Source: Microcella daejeonensis
GTDB taxonomy: Bacteria; Actinomycetota; Actinomycetes; Actinomycetales; Microbacteriaceae
Length of the DNA: 64,000 nucleotides
Assembly (NCBI RefSeq): GCF_026625045.1
Contig: NZ_CP113089.1
Coordinates: 1,612,001 to 1,676,000, forward strand
Direction of reading: 5' to 3'
The position numbers and the translations under genes are program-made. This document shows, in pieces, positions 1-8,576 of this stretch. The notes beneath the pieces are model-generated. The model was given only the letters and a program-made list of their open reading frames with translations, made no database searches and was not told the origin of the DNA. Numbering within the stretch: position 1 is the stretch's first letter; every line of letters begins with the position of its first letter.

Positions 1-761
1 GCGAGGCGCTCGACGGGTTCGCCGCCGCCCGCGCCGCGAACGGCTGGTCGACGCCCGGGCGGCACTGCATCGCGCACCTGCAGGTCGTGCACCCCGACGA
101 TGTTCCGCGGTTCGGCGAGCTCGGCGTCGTCGCCAACGCGCAGGCGCTGTGGGCGGCGAACGAGCCGCAGATGCGCGAGCTCACCGTGCCCGTGCTCGGC
201 CCCGAGCGCGCCGCGCACCAGTACCCCTTCGCCTCGATCGCGCGGGCGGCGGCGCCGTTCGCGGGCGCCGATGCGGGCGCTCCGCCGGCCGATGCGGGTC
301 GGGATGCTCCACCGAGGCTCGCCGCCGGCAGCGACTGGCCCGTCTCGACGCCCGACCCGTGGCAGGCCATTCACGTGGCGGTGAATCGGCGGCATCCGGA
401 GGACGACGCCGACTTCGACCCCGAGCCCCTGCTGCCGCACGAGGCGCTCGCGCTCGCCGAGGCCCTCGACGCGTACACGGCCGGGTCGGCCTGGCTCAAC
501 GGGCGGGGGTCCTCCGACTCGGGGGCGGGAGCGCCGAGCGGCGTCATCGAGGTGGGCGCGGTGGCCGACCTGGCGGCGACCGACCGAGACCCCTTCGCGG
601 GGCCCGCGGAGAGCATCCACGCGACCCGCACGGTGGCGACCTGGATTGCGGGCCGCCGCCTATCCTTGACCACGCCGGCGGGGCGACCGTGGACGGCATC
701 GCGCGGAACACCGTCGGTCACGACGTTCGGCGAGCGGACAACCCGAGCGCGCCCATGGTAG
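1..761 (+). CDS. Amidohydrolase family protein (YtcJ-like), C-terminal part
   Basis: This is the C-terminal part of a metal-dependent amidohydrolase; the frame is open from base 3 and the start lies outside the window. Early in the visible part is HCIAHLQVV, whose second His is the usual metal ligand, followed by the ELGVVANAQALWA segment typical of YtcJ-like enzymes. GSDWPVSTPDP then supplies the conserved catalytic/metal Asp, and EALDAYTAGSAWLNG plus a DLAATDRDPFAGP segment form the end of the barrel and the return of the small beta domain. These enzymes hydrolyse amide or ester bonds of small molecules; the substrate cannot be told from sequence. About 250 residues are visible of a usual 520-560. 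Family assignment is firm, substrate unknown. Confidence 0.88.
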   Translation, partial: EALDGFAAARAANGWSTPGRHCIAHLQVVHPDDVPRFGELGVVANAQALWAANEPQMRELTVPVLGPERAAHQYPFASIARAAAPFAGADAGAPPADAGRDAPPRLAAGSDWPVSTPDPWQAIHVAVNRRHPEDDADFDPEPLLPHEALALAEALDAYTAGSAWLNGRGSSDSGAGAPSGVIEVGAVADLAATDRDPFAGPAESIHATRTVATWIAGRRLSLTTPAGRPWTASRGTPSVTTFGERTTRARPW

Positions 762-833
762 GGCTACGCGCATGCACCAGCGTGAAAGGGTGACGTCTGA
801 ACGGTCGCGGATGGCGCACGCGTCAGGCGGATC

Positions 834-2654
834 TCAATCTCGGATGCGGTAAAGCGACACGGTGCCCTCATCCGCCAGCAACGAATCGGAGAGATCCTCC
901 GCCTCGAGGACGTAGTCGCGCGTGTCGACGAGCTCGAGCCGGTCGGCGTACTCGGCCGCCCAGTCGTGCACGCAGGATGAGTCAGTGAGGATCCACCCGG
1001 TCCCGGACTGCTCCGCCGCCTCGAAGTCGAACTGCCCGCTGAGTCGCGACTGCACGATCGCTGCCACGGCCTCGTACTCCTCGGGCCATGCCATGCCGAG
1101 GTGGTAGTACGCGATGCGAGCGCTGCTGCTGACCTTGGTCGTTCGCGGATCCACGCAGGGGTCGACGGCGATGAGTTCGTCCTCGAGGTCCTGCGCCTCT
1201 GCGGCGAGATCGGCTTGCGCCCGCTCCCGCTCGGTGTTCGGGTTCCAGACCCCGGCGAGACGCTCGTCGGTGGCGTAGGACCAGAAATCCGGCGCGGTCG
1301 CCACCGCGGCGATCAGGGTGGTGGCGGCGAGCGCGGCGACTGCTCGTCGATGGGTGCGCAGGCCATCGGCGGCGGGCCTCGGGGGGATCCGGCGAGCCAC
1401 GCGGCGCAGCATCAGCGCGAGGCCGAGCGCAATCGCGACGAGAGTGATGAGGTAGGTGTTGATCCAGAGACGGTACGGCTCGGCGTTCGCTCCCCAGACG
1501 TCGTTCACGGAGACGAGGATCATCGTGAACGCGAGTCCAGCCCCGGCGCCGACAAGCGGCGACTGCTTGCGCCACAGTCCGTAGACCCCGATCGCGAGCA
1601 GCCCTACGGCCGCGACTCCTGAGGCGACGATCGTCCGCCAGAAGAGGATGCCGAGATCGACGTTCGACGCCGTGCGGAACGTCAAGAAAGGATCGCCGGA
1701 CAGCACCCCGAACACCGTGATGGCGATCTGAGGGAGCGCGAAGAGCACCGCGATGATTCCGAAGATGCCCAGGCGCCCGCGTGTGGATGCGGTCATGGCG
1801 AGCAATCCGGGCACAAACGGCAGGAGACCGAACATGAGCGTGGGGAGCTGGCCGGCGGCGTCGGACACGGCAGGGCCGAGGGCGAAGACCAGGACGGTAG
1901 CGAGCGCGCTCGCAACGAGGAGCGGCATACTGCGCCGGCGATAGATCTCGGTGGCCGCAAGGATGCCGCCGATCGTGTAGATCGCGGCGAGGAAGGAATA
2001 GGTCTGGAAGTTCGCAAGACCCCCGATCGCAGCCGCGCTCACGGCGGAAGTGATCCAACGCGCTCGAGGACTCGCGGGGCGCAGCCACACCAGAGCGAGG
2101 GCGGCGAGCGCGATCACGGCGATGCACAAGCCGGCTGCTTCGGCGTTCAACGAGAACAATGCCAAGAAGGGTCCCCACAGAACGGCGTGCGACTGCAGCG
2201 GGATCGACCAATCGCCGGGGAAGAAGACCCATGCGAAATTTCCGACCAGGAACGGAGCCGGGGCGATCAGCGCCATCCACGTGCGCCGCGAGATCACCGC
2301 CATGGCGATGCCGAGCACCACCACCATGGCGAACTGAAGCACTAGGGCGGTGCCGTTCCACGCCTGCACGGGATGGAGGTCGAGTGCCCGTGCGACCAGG
2401 CCGACCGCCGTGTAGTAAGCCCGCGGATACGTGTTCGACCCCGTTTCAGTGTCGGGCTCGAGGGCATTGATCCGGCCGTCGGCGACATTGGACACCATGC
2501 CGAGATACCCGAGCTGATCATGCGCGAACCACACTCTCAACGACCCCATGCCGGTCGAGAGGATCGTCCAGGACTGCAAGACTGTGTGAATCGCGGCGGC
2601 CAGGATCGCGAACACCATGAGTCTCACTCGATGACTGCCCGTGGCTGACCGCAT
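834..2654 (-). CDS. Polytopic membrane protein with C-terminal extracytoplasmic domain, function unknown
   Basis: I do not recognise the family with certainty. The 606-residue protein has a hydrophobic segment at residues 10-35, then roughly ten more between residues 95 and 465, and ends in a soluble region of about 140 residues rich in acidic and aromatic residues. The plan (many helices, then a soluble tail, with an early loop containing RAYYTAVGLVARAL) resembles GT-C type sugar transferases that use lipid-linked donors, but no clear catalytic DE or DD motif is visible, so this is only an inference. Codon use is more relaxed than in its neighbours. The start ATG lies 8 bases after a TAGGCT hexamer, which suggests leaderless transcription. 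It stands alone, convergent with the amidohydrolase. Confidence 0.75.
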   Translation of the reverse strand: MRSATGSHRVRLMVFAILAAAIHTVLQSWTILSTGMGSLRVWFAHDQLGYLGMVSNVADGRINALEPDTETGSNTYPRAYYTAVGLVARALDLHPVQAWNGTALVLQFAMVVVLGIAMAVISRRTWMALIAPAPFLVGNFAWVFFPGDWSIPLQSHAVLWGPFLALFSLNAEAAGLCIAVIALAALALVWLRPASPRARWITSAVSAAAIGGLANFQTYSFLAAIYTIGGILAATEIYRRRSMPLLVASALATVLVFALGPAVSDAAGQLPTLMFGLLPFVPGLLAMTASTRGRLGIFGIIAVLFALPQIAITVFGVLSGDPFLTFRTASNVDLGILFWRTIVASGVAAVGLLAIGVYGLWRKQSPLVGAGAGLAFTMILVSVNDVWGANAEPYRLWINTYLITLVAIALGLALMLRRVARRIPPRPAADGLRTHRRAVAALAATTLIAAVATAPDFWSYATDERLAGVWNPNTERERAQADLAAEAQDLEDELIAVDPCVDPRTTKVSSSARIAYYHLGMAWPEEYEAVAAIVQSRLSGQFDFEAAEQSGTGWILTDSSCVHDWAAEYADRLELVDTRDYVLEAEDLSDSLLADEGTVSLYRIRD

Positions 2655-2662
2655 GGTGGTAG

Positions 2663-2668
2663 AGCCTA
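2663..2668 (-). promoter_or_regulatory. -10 element of the membrane-protein gene
   Basis: On the minus strand the hexamer reads TAGGCT and ends 8 bases before the ATG at 2654. The spacing fits a leaderless transcript. No convincing -35 was seen. Confidence 0.45.
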
Positions 2669-2700
2669 CCGACCGTTCTGGCAGCGGGCCGACGCGGCGG

Positions 2701-5700
2701 TCAGCCCTCGAGCTGCTTGCGGATGCGCTGCACCGAGATCGGCCCGTGCGCGCCGAGCGGCTGCGCGAAGAGCGAGATGCGCAGCTCCTCGAGCATCCAG
2801 CGGGCCGTGACGAGGCGGGCCGGGGCGTCGGAGGGCAGCGGCAGGGTTCCGCCCGCGCGGGTCAGCAGCTCGGTCGCCTGCTGCACCTCGGCGCCCGCGG
2901 TGCGGTCGCGGCCGACGTTCTCGGCGAGGCGCTCGACGCGGTGGGTGATGCCGCCGAGGTAGGTGACGAGGCGGGGGAGCCGCTCGATGCCGGTGCGGCT
3001 GAGGAATCCGTCGAAGACGAGGGCGTTGAGCTGCTCGCGCGCGTCAGCGAGCGGCGCCATGAGTGCCAGCGAGGAGGCGCGACCGATCGCGACGTCGGCC
3101 TCGCGCGCGGCGGCGAGGATGCGCGCCGTCGTGCCGACGACGCGGAACAGGCGGTCGGGCAGACCCGCGTTGACGCGATCGCGCAGGGCCTCGAAGGCGA
3201 CGCGGTCGAACGGTATGCCGGTAGCGGCATTCAACTCCTCGTCGACCACGGCGCGCAGGGCGTCGTCGATGAGCGCCGCGGTCGAGCGGTACGGGGAGGC
3301 CGCGAGGGTGAGCTTCTCGGTGTGGGTGAGGTGCTGCTGGATGTACGACAGCGGCGAGGGCACGCCGAGCTGCACGAGTCGGCGCACGCCGGCGCGGTGG
3401 GCGCGCTCCTGGTCGGCGGCGGTGGCGTGCAGGCGCACGCCGACGGTCGACCCCTCGTCGACGAGGGCCGGGTAGGCGCGGATGGTGGTCTCGCCGCGGC
3501 GGGCATCCAGGATGCGGGGGAGGGTGCCCGCCGGGCCGCCCGCGCCCGCCCCGATGTCGTCGGTCCAGGCGGTGAGCCCGCCGCGCTCGAGCGGGCTCTT
3601 GGTCACGGCGGTCGCGACGCGGGCCACCGAGTCGCGCGTGCGCTCCTTGAGCTTCGACTGCAGGGCCTTGAGGTCGGTGCCGCGCGCGAGCCGGCCGCCG
3701 CGCTCGTCGACCACGGCGTAGCCCATGCGCAGGTGGCTGGGCAGGCGCGTGAGGTCGAAGTCGTCGGGCTCGACGGGCGTGAAGGTCTGGCGGCGGATCT
3801 CGCGGGCGAGGAACTCGGTGATCGACAGCTCGCGCAGGTCGGCCCCCTCGGGCACGGCCGCGAGCAGCTTCTGCGCCCAGTCGTTCGCCGGCACGACGTT
3901 GCGGCGGATCGCCTTCGGCAGCGACTTCAGCAGCGCCGCGACGAGCTCGAGCCGCAGGCCCGGCACGAGCCAGTCGAAGCCCGCGGTGTCGAGGCGCGGC
4001 AGCAGCGGCATGGGAACGGTGACCGTCACGCCGTCGTCGGCCGCTCCCGGCTCGAAGCGGTAGCCGACGCTCAGCGTCTGGTCGCCGAGCGTGAGGCGGG
4101 TCGGGTAGGCGCCCTCGTCGTGCTCGGGCAGCTGCTCGGGCTCGACGAGGTCGTCCCGGCTGAGGGTGAGCAGGTCGGGATGCTCCTGCCGGGCATCCCG
4201 CCACCACCGCTCGAAGCGGCGCACGTCGGTGACGTCCTGGGGGATGCGCGCATCGAAGAAGTCGACGATCCGCTCGTCGTCGAGCAGGATGTCCCGGCGC
4301 CGCGCGCGCTCCTCCAGCTGCTCGAGCTCGCGCCGCACACGGGCGTTCTCGCGCAGGAACGCGGTGAGGCGCTTGTCCATGCGCGAGACGTCCCAGTCGC
4401 CCTCGACGAGTGCGTGGCGGATGAAGAGGTGGCGCGCGTGGGCGGGGTCGGTGCGCGAGAGCTGCACGCGGCGGCGCGGAACGATCGGCACGCCGAAGAG
4501 GGTGACGCGCTCGTCGGCGACCGCGGCGCCCTGCCGCTTCTCCCACCGCGGCTCGCCGAACTGGCGCTTCACGAGGTCGCCCGCGAGCGGCTCGGCCCAG
4601 GCCGGGTCGATGACGGCGACGGTGCGGGCGAAGAGCCGGCTCGTCTCGACGAGCTCGGCGGCCATGACGGCGGTCGGCTGCTTCTTCGCGAGGCCGGAGC
4701 CGGGGAAGAGCACGAAGCGGCGCTGGCGGGCGCCGAGGTAGTCGCGCTTCTCGGCGTCCTTGATGCCGATGTGGCTGAGCAGGCCGGCGAGGAGCGAGCG
4801 ATGGATGGCGTCGGCGTCCGTCGAGGGCTCACCGACGGTCAGGCGTAGCTGCTTCGACTGCCTCGTGAGCTGCCGGTACACGTCCTGCCACTCGCGGATG
4901 CGCAGGTAGTTGAGGTACTCAGCCCTCACCTCCTTGCGGAACTGGTTGCCGCTGAGCTCCTTCTGCCTCTTCTGCAGGTGGTTCCAGAGGTTCAGCAGGG
5001 TGATGAAGTCGCTCGTGGGGTCGCGGAAGCGGTTGTGCAGGGCATCCGCCTGCTCGCGCTTCTCGACGGGCCGCTCTCGTGGATCCTGGATGGAGAGCCC
5101 CGCGACGATCGCCATGACCTCGCGGGCGACACCGTGCTTGCCCGCCTCGACGACCATGCGGCCGTAGCGGGGGTCGAGCGGCAGCTGCGCGATGTCGCGG
5201 CCGATGCGGGTGATGCGGTTCTCGCCGTTCTGCTGCGTGACGGCGCCCAGCTCGAGCAGCAGTTCGAGGCCGTCCTTGATTCCGCGCTTATCGGGCGGCT
5301 GCAGGAACGGGAACCTCTCGATGTCGCCGAGCCCGAGCGAGATCATCTGCAGGATGACCGCCGCGAGGTTCGTGCGCAGGATCTCGGGGTCGGTGTACTC
5401 GGGCCGCTTCTCGTAGTCGAGCTGCGAGTACAGCCGGATGGCGATGCCGTCGCTCGTGCGGCCGGAGCGGCCCGAGCGCTGGTTCGCGCTCGCCTGCGAG
5501 ATCGGCTCGATGGGCAGCCGCTGCACCTTCGCCCGCGCGGAGTACCGGCTGATGCGGGCGGTGCCGGTGTCGACGACGTAGCGGATGCCCGGCACGGTGA
5601 GGCTCGTCTCGGCGACGTTCGTCGCCAGCACGATGCGGCGCCGCACGCCGCCGGGTGCGCGCTCGAAGACCCGGTGCTGCTCGGCCGCGCTGAGCCGGCC

Positions 5701-6594
5701 GTAGAGCGGCAGCACCTCGGTGGCGGCGCCGCGCGCACCCTGACGCTGCAGATGCCCGCGCAGGGCATCCGCCGCGTCTCGGATCTCGTTCTCGCCGCTG
5801 AAGAAGACGAGCACGTCGCCGTCGCCCTCGCGGCCGAGCTCGTCGACCGCGGCGATGACGCCCTCGATCATGTCGATCGCGTCGCCGGGGGTCGCGGGGC
5901 CGTCCGTGTCGGCGTCGTCGTCGGCGTCGGCGCTGCCGCCCGGGTCGACCGCGTCGGGGACGAGCGGCCGGTACCGCACCTCGACGGGGAAGGTGCGCCC
6001 GCTGACCTCGATGATCGGCGCGGGGGATCCGTCGGCGGCCGCGAAGTGCGCGGCGAAGCTCTCGGGGTCGATCGTCGCGGAGGTGATGATGACCTTGAGG
6101 TCGGGGCGACGCGGCAGCAGCTGCTTGAGGTAGCCGAGCAGGAAGTCGATGGTGAGGCTGCGCTCGTGCGCCTCGTCGATGATGATCGCGTCGTAGTTCT
6201 CGAGCTGCCGGTCGCCGCGGAGGGCGGCGAGCAGGATGCCGTCGGTCATGAGGGTGACGCGGGTGTCGCGGCCGACCTGGTCGGTGAAGCGCACCTTGTA
6301 GCCGACGAGCCCGCCGAGCTCGGTGCCGAGCTCCTCGGCGACGCGCTCGGCGATCGTGCGCGCGGCGATGCGGCGCGGCTGGGTGTGCGCGATGCGCTCC
6401 CGCCCGAGCTCGAGCAGGATCTTCGGCAGCTGCGTCGTCTTGCCCGAGCCGGTCTCGCCCGCGACGATGACGACCTGGTGGTCGCGGATGGCGGCGGCGA
6501 TGTCGTCGCGCCGCTGCGACACCGGCAGGTCGGGCGGGTACCTGATCTGCAGGGTCGGGATGCGCGGCGCGGGGCCGCTCTCGGGCGAAGTCAT
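2701..6594 (-). CDS. hrpA: ATP-dependent RNA helicase HrpA (DEAH box)
   Basis: A full-length HrpA-type DEAH helicase of 1297 residues, the usual length for the family. It unwinds RNA and helps rescue stalled ribosomes in bacteria. Walker A (GETGSGKTTQLPK) is at residues 46-58, the DEAH box at 140-143, SAT at 172-174 and the arginine-finger block RSGRSGRTSDG near 375. The helicase-associated and OB-fold regions and the long DUF3418 C-terminal region follow. An acidic linker (ADADDDADTD) interrupts the second RecA lobe near residue 225. Two ATG codons are possible, at 6600 and 6594. A TAGACT hexamer ends at 6604, only 3 bases before the first, so transcription would begin past it; the second start is preferred. 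Confidence 0.96.
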   Translation of the reverse strand: MTSPESGPAPRIPTLQIRYPPDLPVSQRRDDIAAAIRDHQVVIVAGETGSGKTTQLPKILLELGRERIAHTQPRRIAARTIAERVAEELGTELGGLVGYKVRFTDQVGRDTRVTLMTDGILLAALRGDRQLENYDAIIIDEAHERSLTIDFLLGYLKQLLPRRPDLKVIITSATIDPESFAAHFAAADGSPAPIIEVSGRTFPVEVRYRPLVPDAVDPGGSADADDDADTDGPATPGDAIDMIEGVIAAVDELGREGDGDVLVFFSGENEIRDAADALRGHLQRQGARGAATEVLPLYGRLSAAEQHRVFERAPGGVRRRIVLATNVAETSLTVPGIRYVVDTGTARISRYSARAKVQRLPIEPISQASANQRSGRSGRTSDGIAIRLYSQLDYEKRPEYTDPEILRTNLAAVILQMISLGLGDIERFPFLQPPDKRGIKDGLELLLELGAVTQQNGENRITRIGRDIAQLPLDPRYGRMVVEAGKHGVAREVMAIVAGLSIQDPRERPVEKREQADALHNRFRDPTSDFITLLNLWNHLQKRQKELSGNQFRKEVRAEYLNYLRIREWQDVYRQLTRQSKQLRLTVGEPSTDADAIHRSLLAGLLSHIGIKDAEKRDYLGARQRRFVLFPGSGLAKKQPTAVMAAELVETSRLFARTVAVIDPAWAEPLAGDLVKRQFGEPRWEKRQGAAVADERVTLFGVPIVPRRRVQLSRTDPAHARHLFIRHALVEGDWDVSRMDKRLTAFLRENARVRRELEQLEERARRRDILLDDERIVDFFDARIPQDVTDVRRFERWWRDARQEHPDLLTLSRDDLVEPEQLPEHDEGAYPTRLTLGDQTLSVGYRFEPGAADDGVTVTVPMPLLPRLDTAGFDWLVPGLRLELVAALLKSLPKAIRRNVVPANDWAQKLLAAVPEGADLRELSITEFLAREIRRQTFTPVEPDDFDLTRLPSHLRMGYAVVDERGGRLARGTDLKALQSKLKERTRDSVARVATAVTKSPLERGGLTAWTDDIGAGAGGPAGTLPRILDARRGETTIRAYPALVDEGSTVGVRLHATAADQERAHRAGVRRLVQLGVPSPLSYIQQHLTHTEKLTLAASPYRSTAALIDDALRAVVDEELNAATGIPFDRVAFEALRDRVNAGLPDRLFRVVGTTARILAAAREADVAIGRASSLALMAPLADAREQLNALVFDGFLSRTGIERLPRLVTYLGGITHRVERLAENVGRDRTAGAEVQQATELLTRAGGTLPLPSDAPARLVTARWMLEELRISLFAQPLGAHGPISVQRIRKQLEG

Positions 6595-6603
6595 GAGCAT
6601 TCC

Positions 6604-6609
6604 AGTCTA
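6604..6609 (-). promoter_or_regulatory. -10 element of hrpA
   Basis: TAGACT on the minus strand, 9 bases before the ATG at 6594. Its position argues against use of the upstream ATG at 6600. Confidence 0.45.
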
Positions 6610-6692
6610 TGCCGGGCCGCCCGCGCTCCCGCCCGCCTGCAGCCCGCGCTCCTGCGCGTCCGCCCGCGCGCCCGTGCCCGCACTCGAATCTC

Positions 6693-6721
6693 TTGACGCG
6701 CAAACAACTTTGCATTACAAA
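6693..6721 (+). promoter_or_regulatory. Promoter of the ABC exporter operon
   Basis: A near-consensus promoter: TTGACG at 6693-6698, a 17-base spacer and TACAAA at 6716-6721. The ATG of the first gene follows 6 bases later, so the message should be leaderless. Confidence 0.75.
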
Positions 6722-6723
6722 GT
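6707..6723 (+). promoter_or_regulatory. Operator overlapping the -10 of the ABC exporter operon
   Basis: A perfect inverted repeat, ACTTTG-CATTA-CAAAGT, covers the -10 hexamer. A repressor bound here would block RNA polymerase. The winged-helix regulator encoded as the second gene of the same operon is the natural candidate, giving autoregulation. The symmetry is seen directly; the partner is inferred from position. Confidence 0.7.
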
Positions 6724-6727
6724 AACC

Positions 6728-7378
6728 ATGGACTCCGACACCCGCTCCGACGACCTGCCGCTGGGCGGCCCCGATGAGGCGCTCGCGCTGATCCGCGAGC
6801 AGCAGCGCACGGTCGCGCAGCGGCAGCTCGGGGGCATCCCGTGGGTGCTCGTCGCGTGGGGGGTCTCGTGGTTCATCGGCTTCCTCGCCCTGTGGTCGGG
6901 CTACGAGGGCGGCAATCCCTGGCTGCGCATCCCGCTGGGTGTCGCCGCCACGATCTACGGGCTCGCGCTGCTCGCCGCCTCGGGCGTCACCGTGATCTCG
7001 GTCACCCGCATCAGCCGCGGCGTGCGCGGCCCGTCGAACTTCAGCGGCGCCGTCTACGGCATCACGTGGTTCGCGGGGTTCGCCGCGACCTATCTCATCG
7101 GTATCGCCCTTGCTCGGGCGGGAGCGGATCAGGCGCTCGTCTCCCTGTACCTGCCCTCCGCCTTCGGCGTGCTGATCGGTCTGATGTACCTCATGGGCGC
7201 GGCCCTCTGGCGCTCGACCGAGCAGCTCGTGCTGGGGGCCCTCATCGTCCTCACGAGCGTCATCGCCGCATTCTTCGGCGCTCCGACCAACAACCTGGTG
7301 ATGGCGCTGCTCGGCGGCGGGTCGCTGGTGGTCGCCGGCATCGTCATGCGCCTCTCCTTGCGCCGGCGCTCGTCGTGA
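6728..7378 (+). CDS. Membrane protein of ABC exporter operon
   Basis: A 216-residue protein with an N-terminal cytoplasmic stretch of about 45 residues (charged, EALALIREQQRTVAQRQLGG) and six likely membrane helices up to residue 210, ending in a basic tail (RLSLRRRSS). I do not recognise a named domain. It is the first gene of a four-gene operon and its stop overlaps the GTG of the regulator gene (GTGA). The N-terminal segment resembles those of membrane proteins that commonly accompany small winged-helix regulators and ABC-2 exporters, so it probably serves the same transporter or its sensing. Start chosen at the ATG 6 bases after the -10; the open frame extends upstream but without promoter or ribosome-binding support. 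Confidence 0.82.
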   Translation: MDSDTRSDDLPLGGPDEALALIREQQRTVAQRQLGGIPWVLVAWGVSWFIGFLALWSGYEGGNPWLRIPLGVAATIYGLALLAASGVTVISVTRISRGVRGPSNFSGAVYGITWFAGFAATYLIGIALARAGADQALVSLYLPSAFGVLIGLMYLMGAALWRSTEQLVLGALIVLTSVIAAFFGAPTNNLVMALLGGGSLVVAGIVMRLSLRRRSS

Positions 7379-7671
7379 CCGAGCTCGATCCGGTCATCCA
7401 TGCCGCGGCGCGCCTGCGCATCACGGCGACGCTCGCCGGCCTCGACGAGGGCGACACGATCACCTTCCCCCGACTGCAGGAGCTGCTCGACATGACGGCC
7501 GGCAACCTCTCCACCCACCTGCGCAAGCTCGAGGAGGCCGAGTACGTCGCCGTCGTCAAGGCCCACCGCGGCCGCACCCCCGTCACCGACGTCGCCCTGA
7601 CCCGGCGCGGCCGTCGGGCGTTCGAGGACTACACCGATTCGCTGCGATCACTGCTCGGAGGAACCCCATGA
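7375..7671 (+). CDS. Winged-helix transcriptional regulator (HTH_34 type)
   Basis: A 98-residue single-domain DNA-binding protein. Residues 8-95 form one winged helix: IHAAARLRITATLAGL, then TFPRLQELLDMTAGNLSTHLRKLEEAEYV as the recognition region and a wing with KAHRGRTPVTDVALTRRGR. This is the short MarR/ArsR-like family that usually represses its own ABC-exporter operon. The GTG start overlaps the stop of the membrane protein gene and its own stop overlaps the ATG of the ATPase gene, so all four are translationally coupled. The inverted repeat at 6707-6723 is its likely operator. There is no ligand domain, so the inducing signal is not apparent. Confidence 0.88.
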   Translation: MTELDPVIHAAARLRITATLAGLDEGDTITFPRLQELLDMTAGNLSTHLRKLEEAEYVAVVKAHRGRTPVTDVALTRRGRRAFEDYTDSLRSLLGGTP

Positions 7672-8576
7672 CGACCCTCGCCCGCCTCGATCGCGTGAGC
7701 CGCCGCTTCGGCGAGCAGCTCGCTCTCGACGACGTCAGCCTCGAGATCCGCTCCGGCGAGATCCTCGGGCTCCTCGGCCCGAACGGCGCCGGCAAGTCGA
7801 CGCTCATCACCCTGCTGCAGGGTCGTCGGCGTCCCAGTTCCGGAACCGTCGAGCTCTTCGGCGGCGACCCCGTCCGCCCGCGCGTCCGCGCCGAGCTCGG
7901 CAGCACCCCGCAGGAGACGGCGCTGCCCGACACCCTGCGCGTCGCCGAGGTCGTCGACCTCGTGGCGGCGCACTTCGCCGATCGCGCGCCGACGGCGCAG
8001 CTCGCCGAGGAGTTCGGCTTCACCGATCTGCTGCGCCGCCAGTGCGGCTCCCTCTCGGGCGGGCAGAAGCGCCGCATCGCGGTGGCGCTGGCGTTCGCGG
8101 GGCGCCCGCGGCTGGTGCTGCTCGACGAGCCGACGACGGGTCTCGACGTGGATGCCCGGCACGGCCTCTGGGCGGCGATCCGGCGCCATCGGGCCGACGG
8201 CGCGACGGTCGTCGTGACCAGCCACTACCTCGAGGAGATCGAGGCGCTCGCGGAGCGCGTCGTCGTGATCGACCGCGGGCGCATCCTCGTCGACGACGGT
8301 CTCGACGCCGTGCGCGCAAGGGTCGATTCCAGCGTAGTCTCCCTCCGCACGTCGAGCGCGGCGGCGGTCGCCGCCCTCGACGGCGTGCTCCTCGCCGAGC
8401 CCGGGGAGGGTGAGCGGCTCGCGCTCACGGTCGCCGACTCCGACGCCTTCGTCCGCGCCCTCGTCGCCTCCGCTCTGCCCTTCGAGCGCCTGCAGGTGCG
8501 GGGCGCGAGCCTGGAGGAGGCGTTCCTCTCGCTCACCGATCCGTCCCGTTCCGCTCTCGAGGAGATGAGCTCATGA
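7668..8576 (+). CDS. ABC transporter ATP-binding protein
   Basis: ATPase subunit of an ABC-2 type exporter, 302 residues. Walker A GPNGAGKST is at residues 37-45, the signature LSGGQ at 129-133 and Walker B LLDEPT at 151-156, followed by the D-loop and an H-loop His in VVTSHYLEE. The roughly 80 residues after the core form the C-terminal domain found in exporters of drugs or lipids of the CcmA/YadG type. The ATG overlaps the previous stop (ATGA), as does the next gene's ATG with this stop, so ATPase and permease are made together. The substrate is not visible in the sequence. Confidence 0.95.
   Translation: MTTLARLDRVSRRFGEQLALDDVSLEIRSGEILGLLGPNGAGKSTLITLLQGRRRPSSGTVELFGGDPVRPRVRAELGSTPQETALPDTLRVAEVVDLVAAHFADRAPTAQLAEEFGFTDLLRRQCGSLSGGQKRRIAVALAFAGRPRLVLLDEPTTGLDVDARHGLWAAIRRHRADGATVVVTSHYLEEIEALAERVVVIDRGRILVDDGLDAVRARVDSSVVSLRTSSAAAVAALDGVLLAEPGEGERLALTVADSDAFVRALVASALPFERLQVRGASLEEAFLSLTDPSRSALEEMSS

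Noticed and set aside
2641..4848. Long open frame antisense to hrpA, and similar long Arg/Ala/Gly-rich frames across the window
   Set aside because: These mirror the codon bias of the true gene on the other strand or another frame; their translations have biased composition and no domain motifs.
6595..6600. First ATG of hrpA at 6600
   Set aside because: It lies only 3 bases after the probable -10, upstream of where transcription should begin; the ATG at 6594 fits better.
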